From an uncultured Prevotellaceae bacterium (GTDB taxonomy: Bacteria; Bacteroidota; Bacteroidia; Bacteroidales; Bacteroidaceae), in NCBI GenBank assembly GCA_946415365.1, contig CAMKSE010000025.1, positions 1 to 49,352 of the forward strand: a stretch of DNA of 49,352 nucleotides, read 5' to 3'. The stretch's first letter is position 1. Each line of letters begins with the position of its first letter. The notes beneath the pieces are model-generated. The model did not search any database. It saw nothing but the letters and a program-made list of their open reading frames with translations, and was not told the DNA's origin. The position numbers were made by a program, and so were the translations under genes. Below, in pieces: positions 29,872-39,256 of this stretch.

Positions 29872-31959
29872 TTATTGTGCTTTTATTGAATAGTTCTTTA
29901 CAGGGTTACCTTTCTCATCGAGGAAGCGGACACAGAAGTCGCTCATGCCAGGACCGTTGATGACGGCACCACGCAAAATATTGCGACCCTTCTTGAGGGT
30001 AAGGCGCGACGACATGGCATCATCCTTCACCATACGACGGTCTCCAGAGAGCAGCAGAGCTTCCTCACCATTGAGCCACCACATGGAGGCAGAATTGGAG
30101 CCAACAGCCAAACGGACGTTCTCGATATCCTCATCGCAGTCAATAATCGTAACAGTCCAGAAGAGAACTCCATAGACCTGCTGCCCCCACTTCTCAGCGA
30201 ATCGGAAGAGTTTCACATTGTAGTTCTCGCTGTCGAGGGCATGCCAGGTGAGTGTCTGCTTCACTGTCGTGACCTTAGGCTCGGTAGGCTCCTGTCCAAA
30301 GCCACGTCCAAAGCCGGGAGCCACTTCCACCTTCTTATAGGCGGCCTTTACCTTCTGACCGTCCTTTGGCACGATAGTCTGCTGATCTTTGAAGTACTCG
30401 GTAGCGAAGTTCTCACGCAGATAGCTGTCGGTGAAGACGGTGTTGCCACTGTTGGGTTTGTCGAGGGGCTCGAGGATGAGCCAGCGACGGATGAAACCGT
30501 CATCATCTGGCTGTGCAGAAGCGGTGGTGACAGGCGAGAAGTACTTGGGACGGTTCTTGAACTGTACCCAGTCTACGCTGACGCCAGCCTCACCCTCACT
30601 GGTAATCACCAGATCGCTGACGCCCTTCGGCATGTATGCCAGAGGAGCGGTCATGGTGAGCCACTGGTTGCTGAAGTCGCGACGGAACATAGCGGGAGCA
30701 CCAGCAGGCGACTCAGGCTTGACTGTCATGTCGATCTTTGCCAGGATCTTTCCGTCGGCAGTCTCCTCGCGGACATAGAAGGTGGTATTCTCGGCAGCTT
30801 TAGCACTGATGAGAATATAAGCGTCGGTGAGACAGTTGAAGTCGATGTCGTTGTAACGGATCCAGCTACCCTTGTTGGGAAGGATAGCTTCGTAGCCACG
30901 GAAGGTGTTGACGGTATCAATGAGTTCTGTGATTACATCGCTACTAGCACTGCTATAACGGTCGATCTCGATCTTCTCCGTAGCCTGGTTGATACCTACG
31001 CCACGCATTGTGGGCTTCACCTCCTGAATAGTACCGTCAGCATTGAAGAACAATTTCTCTATGCAGACAGAACGGCGCTTGTCATCACGCGGAGAGAACC
31101 AGTTGCGGTGGTAGAACAGATACCACTGGCCCTTGTAGTTGATGATGCTGTGATGGTTGGTCCAGCATCCGTTGTCATGCTCAGCCATGATAAGTCCCTT
31201 ATACTCGTATGGCCCCATCGGATTCTTACTCATGGCATATCCAAGAACCTCGGTATTTTCCCTCACGTACGGATAAGTAAGGTAATAGTTGCCATTGTAC
31301 TCGAAAGCGAACGGACCTTCAGCCTGACGGTTGGGCAGGTCTTTCAGACAATTTACTCCCTTCATCTCAAACTCGCGCTCGCCCCACTTGACGGTTTCCG
31401 ATGGAGTGTCGTCGGCAAGTTCTTTCATATTGTCTTTGAGTTTGGCACAACGACCAGCACCCCAAAAAATGTAAGCATTGCCGTCGGATGCCAAAAGCAC
31501 ACACGGGTCAATGCCGTTGATGCCCTTTATTGGCTCCGGTTCAGGAATGAACGGTCCCTCAGGACTGTCTGCGATGGCCACACCTACACCAAAGCCCCTG
31601 CCTTCAGAAGAACCGGCCGGGAAATAAAAATAGTACTTCCCGTTTCTCTCTACACAGTCGGGAGCCCACATCGAATAGGAGTTGGGACGCACCCAAGGCA
31701 CTTTGTTCTGGGCGACAATCACACCGTGATCAGTCCAGTCGGTCAGGTTCTCTGAGGAGAAGACATGATAGTCCTCCATGCAGAACCAGTCCTGACGCTG
31801 TCCCTCGGGGGGCATGATGTCGTGCGAGGGGTAGAGGTACACCTTATTATTAAATACGCGGGCGGTGGGGTCAGCCGAGAACTGGTCGCGGATGACGGGG
31901 TTCTGTGCCGACATCAAAAGCGGCACACCCAAGAGTAATACAGTTAAGTTCTTTTTCAT
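29872..31959 (-). CDS. Secreted GH43 enzyme with CBM6 and C-terminal beta-sandwich
   Basis: This 695-aa enzyme has a signal peptide (1-18). The GH43 propeller (about 20-320) shows base Asp30 in SADPTARVF, Asp in NGIDPCVLL (about 151) and acid Glu in QAEGPFAFEY (about 218). A CBM6-like module follows (about 325-480; IEIDRYSSAS to VSDLVITSEGEAGVSVDWVQF). A further C-terminal sandwich (about 540-690; TLTWHALDSENYNVKLF, SASMWWLNGEEALLLSG) recalls the extra domains of bacterial esterases and glycosidases that bind sugar. Expected activity is beta-xylosidase or arabinofuranosidase on xylan fragments. It is the first gene of the minus operon, transcribed divergently from the GH5 operon. Confidence 0.85.
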   Translation of the reverse strand: MKKNLTVLLLGVPLLMSAQNPVIRDQFSADPTARVFNNKVYLYPSHDIMPPEGQRQDWFCMEDYHVFSSENLTDWTDHGVIVAQNKVPWVRPNSYSMWAPDCVERNGKYYFYFPAGSSEGRGFGVGVAIADSPEGPFIPEPEPIKGINGIDPCVLLASDGNAYIFWGAGRCAKLKDNMKELADDTPSETVKWGEREFEMKGVNCLKDLPNRQAEGPFAFEYNGNYYLTYPYVRENTEVLGYAMSKNPMGPYEYKGLIMAEHDNGCWTNHHSIINYKGQWYLFYHRNWFSPRDDKRRSVCIEKLFFNADGTIQEVKPTMRGVGINQATEKIEIDRYSSASSDVITELIDTVNTFRGYEAILPNKGSWIRYNDIDFNCLTDAYILISAKAAENTTFYVREETADGKILAKIDMTVKPESPAGAPAMFRRDFSNQWLTMTAPLAYMPKGVSDLVITSEGEAGVSVDWVQFKNRPKYFSPVTTASAQPDDDGFIRRWLILEPLDKPNSGNTVFTDSYLRENFATEYFKDQQTIVPKDGQKVKAAYKKVEVAPGFGRGFGQEPTEPKVTTVKQTLTWHALDSENYNVKLFRFAEKWGQQVYGVLFWTVTIIDCDEDIENVRLAVGSNSASMWWLNGEEALLLSGDRRMVKDDAMSSRLTLKKGRNILRGAVINGPGMSDFCVRFLDEKGNPVKNYSIKAQ

Positions 31960-31993
31960 CTTATTATTATTAAGAATTTAAGTTTTTGAGTTG

Positions 31994-32025
31994 CAAATTT
32001 AATGAAAGTTTCGTTAAGTTCCAAA
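31994..32025 (-). promoter_or_regulatory. Consensus promoter of the GH43 operon
   Basis: On minus, TTTG (32025-32022) and TAAATTTG (32001-31994) are 20 nt apart, a full match to the Bacteroidota consensus. The start would be near 31987, leaving a 28-nt leader. Confidence 0.75.
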
Positions 32026-32119
32026 TCATATTACCAAATGAAACCCATAATGTTATATATCATAAAGTTTCTGATACGAATTGTTAACCACGACATGTAT
32101 TATTATGCAGAAAATTTCG

Positions 32120-32127
32120 TAACTTTG
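32120..32127 (+). promoter_or_regulatory. -7 box TAACTTTG of the GH5-GH97 operon
   Basis: TAACTTTG lies 20 nt upstream of the GH5 ATG. No TTTG is seen at -33. It is divergent from the GH43 promoter about 95 nt away, so a shared regulator is possible. Confidence 0.6.
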
Positions 32128-32147
32128 CGCCCGAAAATAATAGAGCA

Positions 32148-33587
32148 ATGAAAAGAAACATGATTATCCTGAGAATAGCTATTCTCATCCTATTCATCTG
32201 CTTCACCACGGGCGTGCGTTCACAAGGGGTAAAACCGCTGCCAACCATCCACGTGGAAGGCAAGTGGCTTGTAGACAAACATGGAAACCACGTAGTGCTA
32301 CACGGCGTGATGGACACACCGAATATGTACTTTAACGGCTGGCGCTGGGGAAATCCTTGGAATCCCAGCGACTATGCCGACTACAATCTCTCTGGCATGA
32401 AGAAGTGTCTGGCCTATTTCGAGAAGATCTTCACGGGGCTCGAGCAGGCGAAGTGCAACGTGTTCCGTCTGCATCTCGATCCCGCCTGGACCAACGATCC
32501 CGACAACAGCTACCTGTATGAGGGAGCCGAGGGGCAGGCTGCCGATGCCTCAGGCGAGGCCGACATCAGGAAGTTCAATCCCGCCCGGCTGAAAAGGACG
32601 CTGACATCGCTCTACCTGAAGCTGGCGGAGATGGCGATGGACCACGGCATGTATGTGGTGGTGCGTCCCCCAGGCGTCTGTCCGGGTAACCTGAAGGTGG
32701 GCGACTACTATCAGGAGTATCTGAAGACCGTGTGGGACATCTTCTCCCAAGAGGAGTTCGTCAGGGCTCATGCCGGGCAGATCAGCATCGAGCTGGCCAA
32801 CGAGCCCGTGAACCTGAGAAACGCCCAGAACAAAGACGACTCCCGGGCCCTGCACGACTACTTCCAGCCCATCGTCGACAAGATCCGGGAGAACGGCTTC
32901 ACGGGCATCATCTGGGCGCCCGGCACTGGATGGCAGTCGAACTATAAGAACTATAAGACGCACCCCATCGAGGGCGACAACATCGGCTATGCCGTCCACG
33001 ACTACACAGGCTGGTATGGCTGCAGCGACGAAAGCGTAGACCGCGACAAGGACATTGAGAAAAGCAAGGAGAAAAAGATCAAGGAGTTCCACAGTTCCGT
33101 ACCTGTGGTTGACTTCGCCCCTGTGATCATCACCGAGGTCGACTGGAGCCCGAGAAATCCTGGCGAAGGTCACTACGACGAGCACGGCAACTGGGTAGAG
33201 CCCAACTACGGCACATGGTCCACGGGCTCCACCTCGAAGTGGGGCGTATGCTATAAGGCCATGCTCGACCACTTCGGCAATATCTCGATGACCCTCTCAG
33301 GTACAGCCTGTCTCATCGACATCGACCAGCTGCTGAAAGACGGCTCAGTGGTGCCGGCTTTCGGCGGCGTGGAGGAAGCTTGCGGCAAGGCGTGCATGGA
33401 CTGGTATGCGGAGTACTACCAGGTCAACTGGCCCCATGCCGACGATGAGACTGGAATCAGAGACGTGAAAAGCGAGGGAGAGAGAGAAAGAAAGCGTGAA
33501 GTGGTCTACGACCTATTGGGGCGCAAGGTCCCGGGTAATAAGCCAGGAATCTATGTGATTAACGGAAAAAAACAGATCATAAGATGA
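32148..33587 (+). CDS. Secreted GH5 endo-glycanase with sorting-like tail
   Basis: This 479-aa enzyme has a signal peptide (1-25, ending VRS). The GH5 barrel runs from LVDKHGNHVVLHGVM, through NVFRLHLDPAW, to acid/base Glu219 in LANEPVN and nucleophile Glu330 in ITEVDWSP. The family spans cellulases, mannanases and xylanases; the arabinoxylan setting suggests a xylan or related hemicellulose substrate, not proven. After the barrel comes a purine-rich low-complexity linker (SEGERERKRE, about 443-452) and a tail YDLLGRKVPGNKPGIYVINGK of the sorting type. It is first in the plus operon, and its stop overlaps the next ATG (ATGA at 33584-33587). Confidence 0.85.
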   Translation: MKRNMIILRIAILILFICFTTGVRSQGVKPLPTIHVEGKWLVDKHGNHVVLHGVMDTPNMYFNGWRWGNPWNPSDYADYNLSGMKKCLAYFEKIFTGLEQAKCNVFRLHLDPAWTNDPDNSYLYEGAEGQAADASGEADIRKFNPARLKRTLTSLYLKLAEMAMDHGMYVVVRPPGVCPGNLKVGDYYQEYLKTVWDIFSQEEFVRAHAGQISIELANEPVNLRNAQNKDDSRALHDYFQPIVDKIRENGFTGIIWAPGTGWQSNYKNYKTHPIEGDNIGYAVHDYTGWYGCSDESVDRDKDIEKSKEKKIKEFHSSVPVVDFAPVIITEVDWSPRNPGEGHYDEHGNWVEPNYGTWSTGSTSKWGVCYKAMLDHFGNISMTLSGTACLIDIDQLLKDGSVVPAFGGVEEACGKACMDWYAEYYQVNWPHADDETGIRDVKSEGERERKREVVYDLLGRKVPGNKPGIYVINGKKQIIR

Positions 33588-36500
33588 AAAGAAGAATTCA
33601 ACTGATGCTGACTGCCTTGGCCGCCTTGACTGCCCAGGCACAGACTTCGACGGTTTGCAATGCTGACGGCACCGTCACCTTCCAGTACAAGAACGACCAG
33701 GCCCGTGAGGTGCTGGTCGATGTGCAGTTCGCAGGCCGCAACGCGATGACGCGCGATGCCGGGACAGGCCTGTGGACGGTAACCCTCGGCGTTCAGGGAG
33801 ATCTGAAATCCCCGGTGGCGCCCGACATGTATCCCTACTGCTTCATCGTCGACGGTGTGAGCGTCATGGATCCCGAGAATCCACAGTATTTCCCCAATGA
33901 AGGCTTTAAGAACAGCCTGTTAGAGATTCCTGCCCAAGAAGGCAGTCTGGCGCACGACATCAAGAACGTACCCCACGGACAGATAGACTATATCCACTAC
34001 TACTCCAAGAGTCTTGGTGCCACCAACCAGGCCGTGGTCTATCTGCCACCAAAGTACAAGGAGAACCCTGACAAGAAATACCCCGTGTTCTACTGTATCA
34101 GCGGTACAACCGATACCGAAGAGGTGTATTATAAGGTAGGTCGTGTGAACTATATCCTCGACAACCTCTTAGCTGAGGGCAAGGCCGAGGAGATGATTGT
34201 GGTGCTGCCCTACGGCAATCCCTACAAGCTGCTGCCGACACCGCAGACGGGTATGTTCGGGGCACCGGGATCGCGCTTCGGAAGCGATGTGTTCAGCCTC
34301 GACCTGAACAACGACCTGATGCCCTATATCGAGAGTCACTACCGTACCATCAACGATGCCGACCACCGTGCCATCGGCGGTTTCTCACGTGGTGGCAATC
34401 AGGCACTCTTCAACGGTCTGAGCCATCTGGATAAGTTCGCATACCTCTGCAGCTACAGCTCGTTCACCTCGACAGATATCCCCGGGGTCTACGACAACGC
34501 CCAGGATACGAACAGCAAAATCCGTCTGTTCTGGCTCGGTGTGGGCACGGATGATTTCCTCTATGGCAATGCCCGCGACTATATGGAGTTCCTCGACAAA
34601 CACGGCATCCGTAGCGTGAAGGAATATACCCACGACAAGTTCGGCCACACCTGGATGAACGCCAAGTATTTCCTAAGCAAGACCCTGCCGCTGCTCTTCA
34701 ACCCCACTGCCGCTGAGGAGGCAATGAAGAACGCACAGTCTGCCCTCGCCGCCACTGGCAAGGAACAGCAGTTCACAGCTGGTGTGATGGCCCGTCTCTT
34801 CCCCCGTCCCATTCTCTCACCAGAATACAAATACGACAGCGTGATCTTCCGCATGAAGGCCCCTGATGCCCAGGAGGTGAAGCTCGCCGGTGAGATCTTC
34901 GGCAAGCCCATCGCCATGCAACGCGACAGCGACGGTGTGTGGAGTGCGGAGGTTGACGAGCATATCTACGAGGTCTTCACCTATTACTTCCTCGTGGATG
35001 GTACCCCCGTGGCAGACCCGCAGAACATGTACCTCGCCCCCTCGAAAGGCTTCAAGCCCAGCATCTGCAACAATCCCGCAGCCACATTCAACTACGGCAA
35101 TATGGCTGACAACATCGAGCACGGTGTGGTGAGCTACGACCTGAACAACCAAGTGGCACGTTATATTCCTGCTTATGGCGAACCGCAGTTCTGCATCCAG
35201 CTTATCCCCGGCAAGGATGACACCATCGAGAGTTGGTTCAAGATTGGTGGTGCCGACGTAATGGCTGACAAACTCATTGGTCAGAAAAAACTCCCGCCGT
35301 TCTGCATCATGACGGGCTGCGAGGGCAAAGGCTCCTGCTGTCAGGGCAAAGACCAGAAGTGCGACAAAAAAGTCTATACCCTCAAAGCCGACGATTATCC
35401 CAACTGGCCTGAGCGCCGTCATGCCCTTGAGTCTATTCTCGACTCCCTGATGCTACAGGCCGCTGTAAAAGGGGATATCAACATCAACCTGCCACTCTTC
35501 CAGACGAAATACACAGCCGATCCCTCACCCATCGTGGTGGGCGACCGTCTGTTCCTCTTCACTTCCCACGATGCCTCCCCTGAGGACATCCCCGACGTAA
35601 ACGAGAAGAGTTCCGCAGGCTTCTTCATGTACGACTGGCTGCTGTGGTCTACCACCGACATGGTGAACTGGACAGAACACGGCGCCGTCGCCTCGCTGAT
35701 GGACTTCTCCTGGCGTTCGCGTGAGAATGGCGGCTGGGCCATCCAGACGGTGGAGCGCAACGGCAAGTACTACCTCTATGCCCCACTCCACGGCCACGGC
35801 ATTGGCGTACTGGTGGCAGAATCCCCCTACGGTCCTTTTAAGGATCCCCTCGGCAAGCCACTGGTATGGGACCAGAGCAACTGGTTCGACATCGACCCAT
35901 CCGTCTATACCGACGATGACGGTCAGGCCTGGCTCTACTGGGGTAATCCGCACACATTCTATGCCCCTCTCGGCGAGGATATGATCTCGCTGAAGGGTGA
36001 GGTGACGAAACTGCCGCATATCAAACACTATCAGGAAGGACCGTGGTTCTATAAGAGGAGAGAAGGAGAGAAGGAGGGAAGTAGTAAGTATTATCTGGCT
36101 TATGCCAGCACCTGCTGTCCTGAGGCCCTCGGCTATGCCATGAGCGACTCTCCTACAGGTCCCTGGGAATGGAAGAACTACATCATGCGCCCCACCCTCC
36201 GCGACCGAGGCAACCACCCCGGCATCTGCGACTTCAAGGGCCACTCCTACATCTTCGGACAGAGCTACGACCTAATGCATCTCGACACGTTCACACACCA
36301 CGAGCGCCGATCGGTCTCTGCTGCAGAAATAACCTACAACGAGGACGGCACCATCAACGAAGTACCCTACTGGCTGGACCAGGAGCCTCTGAAACAACTC
36401 TGCTGGCTCAATCCCTTTGAGCGGGTGGAAGCAGAGACAATGAACTGGGGCTACGGTCTGAAGAGTGCGAAGATGGGAATCCCCAACACGGGTGTCGTGG

Positions 36501-36832
36501 CGGACATGCCTTTCTCAACAGGCAAGAAGAACATGTATATCTACGACATCAATGATGGTGAGTTGATCCGTCTTCGTGGCGTGGACTTTGCGGGAGGCGC
36601 CAGCCGATTCCGCATCACCGCCGCTTCCACAGGCAGCTGTACCATTACTTTGCGTCTCGACAGTCAGGACGGCCCCGTCATTGGCACCGTTGTCATCTCC
36701 AAGACAGGCAACGTAGAGAAATATAAATCCTTCAGCACGAAGGTCAGCAACGCCTCGGGTGTCCACGACCTCTATCTCTGTTTCAGCGATACGACAGGCG
36801 ACACCCATCTCGACTGGTGGCAGTTTAATTAG
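33584..36832 (+). CDS. Multi-modular esterase-GH43-CBM6 fusion
   Basis: This 1082-aa protein has a signal peptide (1-19). Modules in order: CBM48-like (about 20-120); CE1/esterase D-type hydrolase (about 128-375) with Ser268 in GGFSRGGNQ and His355 in FGHTWM; a second CBM48-like (about 400-510); a truncated esterase-like stretch (about 512-640) with no serine motif and a Cys-rich insert; GH43 (about 640-940) with Asp646 (ADPSP), Asp771 (DIDPSV) and Glu818 (QEGPWF); and CBM6 (about 944-1082). It would combine feruloyl or acetyl esterase with arabinofuranosidase or xylosidase activity on decorated xylan. A purine-rich insertion directly follows the GH43 acid motif. It is translationally coupled to GH5 upstream, and GH3 follows 17 nt later. 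Confidence 0.85.
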   Translation: MKRRIQLMLTALAALTAQAQTSTVCNADGTVTFQYKNDQAREVLVDVQFAGRNAMTRDAGTGLWTVTLGVQGDLKSPVAPDMYPYCFIVDGVSVMDPENPQYFPNEGFKNSLLEIPAQEGSLAHDIKNVPHGQIDYIHYYSKSLGATNQAVVYLPPKYKENPDKKYPVFYCISGTTDTEEVYYKVGRVNYILDNLLAEGKAEEMIVVLPYGNPYKLLPTPQTGMFGAPGSRFGSDVFSLDLNNDLMPYIESHYRTINDADHRAIGGFSRGGNQALFNGLSHLDKFAYLCSYSSFTSTDIPGVYDNAQDTNSKIRLFWLGVGTDDFLYGNARDYMEFLDKHGIRSVKEYTHDKFGHTWMNAKYFLSKTLPLLFNPTAAEEAMKNAQSALAATGKEQQFTAGVMARLFPRPILSPEYKYDSVIFRMKAPDAQEVKLAGEIFGKPIAMQRDSDGVWSAEVDEHIYEVFTYYFLVDGTPVADPQNMYLAPSKGFKPSICNNPAATFNYGNMADNIEHGVVSYDLNNQVARYIPAYGEPQFCIQLIPGKDDTIESWFKIGGADVMADKLIGQKKLPPFCIMTGCEGKGSCCQGKDQKCDKKVYTLKADDYPNWPERRHALESILDSLMLQAAVKGDININLPLFQTKYTADPSPIVVGDRLFLFTSHDASPEDIPDVNEKSSAGFFMYDWLLWSTTDMVNWTEHGAVASLMDFSWRSRENGGWAIQTVERNGKYYLYAPLHGHGIGVLVAESPYGPFKDPLGKPLVWDQSNWFDIDPSVYTDDDGQAWLYWGNPHTFYAPLGEDMISLKGEVTKLPHIKHYQEGPWFYKRREGEKEGSSKYYLAYASTCCPEALGYAMSDSPTGPWEWKNYIMRPTLRDRGNHPGICDFKGHSYIFGQSYDLMHLDTFTHHERRSVSAAEITYNEDGTINEVPYWLDQEPLKQLCWLNPFERVEAETMNWGYGLKSAKMGIPNTGVVADMPFSTGKKNMYIYDINDGELIRLRGVDFAGGASRFRITAASTGSCTITLRLDSQDGPVIGTVVISKTGNVEKYKSFSTKVSNASGVHDLYLCFSDTTGDTHLDWWQFN

Positions 36833-36849
36833 ATCGATAGATAGTAGTT

Positions 36850-39237
36850 ATGAAGATCATGAGATTATTGCTTTTGTGCCTAAGTGCACTGTTTATTGGC
36901 TGTAATACAGCCGTCGATATCGAACAACAAGTAGATGAGCTCTATGCGAAGATGCCCCAGGAAGAGCGCATTGCCCAGTTAAGGAGCATGTATATGGACG
37001 ATTTGTTCAACGAACAGGGACAGCTCGACACAGCCAAGTGCCGCGAGCTGATACCATACGGCATCGGCCACTTCTCGCAGTTCTGCATGCAGCAGCCCCG
37101 CGACCCCAACGAGTTGCGCGATCGTGCCATAGCCATCCAGGACTGGCTCATCCACAACACCCCTAATGGCATCCCCGCCCTCCTGCACGAGGAAGTGCTC
37201 TCGGGTGTCAACACCAAGGGCTCCACCATCTATCCCCAGCAGATAGGTCAGGCCTGTTCGTTCAATCCCGAGCTGGCTGAGATGAAGACGCTCCAGACAA
37301 GTACGGCCTTGCGCAAAATGGGTGGCATACTGGCCCTTTCGCCGATGGTCGACGTGTGTCGCATCCCCTCATTCAACCGTCTGGAGGAGTCCTACGGTGA
37401 GGATGGCTATCTCTCTGCCGTCATGGGTGTCGCATTCGTGAAAGGGTTGCAACAGGGCGACCTGAAGAAAGGTGTGGGAGCCTGCTCGAAACACTACCTC
37501 GGCTACGGCGGTGGTGGTGATGCCAACGAGAAGGAACTGATGGAAGAGATCCTCCTGCCCCACGAGACGATGATCCGTCTGGCTGGCAGCAAGTGTGTCA
37601 TGCCAGGTTATCATGATGTGCATGGCATCAGGTGTGTCGCTAACAGCGAGATCCTGCAGGACATCCTTCGCGACTACGTAGGCTTCGACGGTATGGTGGT
37701 GAGTGACTACACCGCCATCGACCAGCTGCCAGATCTGGAGAACGAGGTCACAAAAGCCGCTGCTGCCATCAATGGCGGCAACGACGTGGACTTCCCCTTC
37801 GGTGCCAACTACAAATACCTGCAGGAGGCCATCGACAAGGGACTGGTAAAGCCCGAGGTGCTCGAGCGTGCTGTCAAAAACGTCCTCCGCCAAAAGTTCC
37901 GTGCAGGACTCTTCGACAAGGATGCCTACCTCTATTCGAAGGAAGACATCAAGCTCGACACGCCCGAAGAGCGTCAGACGGCCTACGACATCGCCAAGCA
38001 GTCAGTAGTGCTCCTCGAAAACAACGGCATTCTGCCTTTGGATATCACAAAGCTCAAAGTTCAAAGTTCTTCGCAAAGCGAAGCGGCAAAGCCGAGCGCA
38101 AAGCTCAAAGTCCTCCTGACAGGACCTAACGCCAACTCCATCTGGGCCATGTGCGGTGACTACACCTATCCCGCCATGTCGTACTTTTGGAAGAAGAAGG
38201 AAGATGTTCCTGACCAGCCTCACATCGTGAAACTGCTTGAGGGTCTGACCGACCGCAAACCGGAGGGTATCAACCTGATGTATTCCCGTGGCTGTGACTG
38301 GACGGAAGAGATTGAGACCAAATACGGTGAACTGGGTGATGAGCGTGCCTGGGAGTATGATATCCTCCACCGTAAAGTGGACGCCGGAGAGAAGGCCGAC
38401 AAAGCGGAAGCCCTCACGATGGCCAAAGAGGCCGACATTATTATCGCTGCCGTCGGCGAGAATGTGATGCTCTGTGGTGAGAACCGTGACCGCCTGACGC
38501 TCCGTCTGCCAGGAAAGCAGGAACAGTTTGTGGAGGAACTCATCAACACGGGCAAGCCTGTGGTATTGGTGATGTTCGGAGGCAGAGCACAGATCGTGTC
38601 TGGTCTTGCTGAGCGTTGTGCAGCCGTCATCCAAGCCTGGTACCCAGGTGAAGAAGGAGGTAACGCCGTAGCTGACATCCTCTATGGAAAGGTATCCCCA
38701 TCGGCCAAGCTCTCCGTCAGTTACCCAAACACCGAGATCTATGAGCCCATCTGCTACAATTATTCCGCAGAACAGGATTCACGCATTCAATGGCCTTTCG
38801 GCTATGGCCTCACCTACACCACTTTTGAGTACAGCAACCTGAAGATGGATGACGAAGTGATGACAGACGACCAGTGCGTCAGTCTCTCCTTCGAGGTGAA
38901 GAACACAGGTAAAATGGCTGCCGACGAAATCGCACAGATATATGTCTCGCCGACAGAAGATAGTCAGAACATCCGTCCCATACAGTTGCAGGGCTTTGCC
39001 CGTGTGTCGCTCCAGCCTGATGAAACAAAGACCGTAAAAGTGAAACTCTACACTGAGCAGTTTGGCTTCTACAGTCATGAAGGCAAGCGCCAATGGAACA
39101 TCCTTCCCGGCACGTTCATCGTAAAAGTGGGAGCATCATCGACTGATATCAGGTTACAAGATAAAGTCACCTTAGCTGGCGAGCCTGTCATCATGCCCCT
39201 GAGGGAGTTCTATTTCTCAGAGAGTACGGTAGAGTAA
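36850..39237 (+). CDS. GH3 lipoprotein glycosidase (beta-xylosidase/beta-glucosidase-like)
   Basis: This 795-aa protein has a lipoprotein signal (LFIGC) and was probably anchored to face the periplasm or surface. The GH3 barrel (about 30-370) carries LLHEEVLSG, SKHYLGYGGGG and nucleophile Asp286 in VVSDYTAI. The second alpha/beta domain (about 385-650) includes AVGENVMLCGENRDRLTLRLPGKQ, where the acid/base is expected, followed by a fibronectin III-like C-terminal domain. In this locus a beta-xylosidase finishing xylo-oligosaccharides is most likely. A 17-residue insertion at about 400-417 comes from a repeat-derived 51-nt insert bounded by 13-bp direct repeats. An internal start MRLLLLC at 36859 is possible. 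Confidence 0.88.
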   Translation: MKIMRLLLLCLSALFIGCNTAVDIEQQVDELYAKMPQEERIAQLRSMYMDDLFNEQGQLDTAKCRELIPYGIGHFSQFCMQQPRDPNELRDRAIAIQDWLIHNTPNGIPALLHEEVLSGVNTKGSTIYPQQIGQACSFNPELAEMKTLQTSTALRKMGGILALSPMVDVCRIPSFNRLEESYGEDGYLSAVMGVAFVKGLQQGDLKKGVGACSKHYLGYGGGGDANEKELMEEILLPHETMIRLAGSKCVMPGYHDVHGIRCVANSEILQDILRDYVGFDGMVVSDYTAIDQLPDLENEVTKAAAAINGGNDVDFPFGANYKYLQEAIDKGLVKPEVLERAVKNVLRQKFRAGLFDKDAYLYSKEDIKLDTPEERQTAYDIAKQSVVLLENNGILPLDITKLKVQSSSQSEAAKPSAKLKVLLTGPNANSIWAMCGDYTYPAMSYFWKKKEDVPDQPHIVKLLEGLTDRKPEGINLMYSRGCDWTEEIETKYGELGDERAWEYDILHRKVDAGEKADKAEALTMAKEADIIIAAVGENVMLCGENRDRLTLRLPGKQEQFVEELINTGKPVVLVMFGGRAQIVSGLAERCAAVIQAWYPGEEGGNAVADILYGKVSPSAKLSVSYPNTEIYEPICYNYSAEQDSRIQWPFGYGLTYTTFEYSNLKMDDEVMTDDQCVSLSFEVKNTGKMAADEIAQIYVSPTEDSQNIRPIQLQGFARVSLQPDETKTVKVKLYTEQFGFYSHEGKRQWNILPGTFIVKVGASSTDIRLQDKVTLAGEPVIMPLREFYFSESTVE
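38048..38112 (+). repeat. Repeat-derived in-frame insertion in GH3
   Basis: Three tandem 7-nt units (CAAAGCT, CAAAGTT, CAAAGTT) are followed by two small palindromic turns (CTTCGCAAAGCGAAG, CGGCAAAGCCG) and then CAAAGCT, CAAAGTC. The 13-mer CAAAGCTCAAAGT occurs at 38048 and 38099, exactly 51 nt apart. Bases 38081-38098 are the reverse complement of the intergenic 41183-41200. Confidence 0.85.
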
Positions 39238-39256
39238 GTTTTAGTTTATATACATC

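Noticed and set aside
30241..31755. Long open frame on plus opposite the GH43-CBM6 gene
   Set aside because: Antisense shadow; the minus frame carries all GH43 catalytic motifs.
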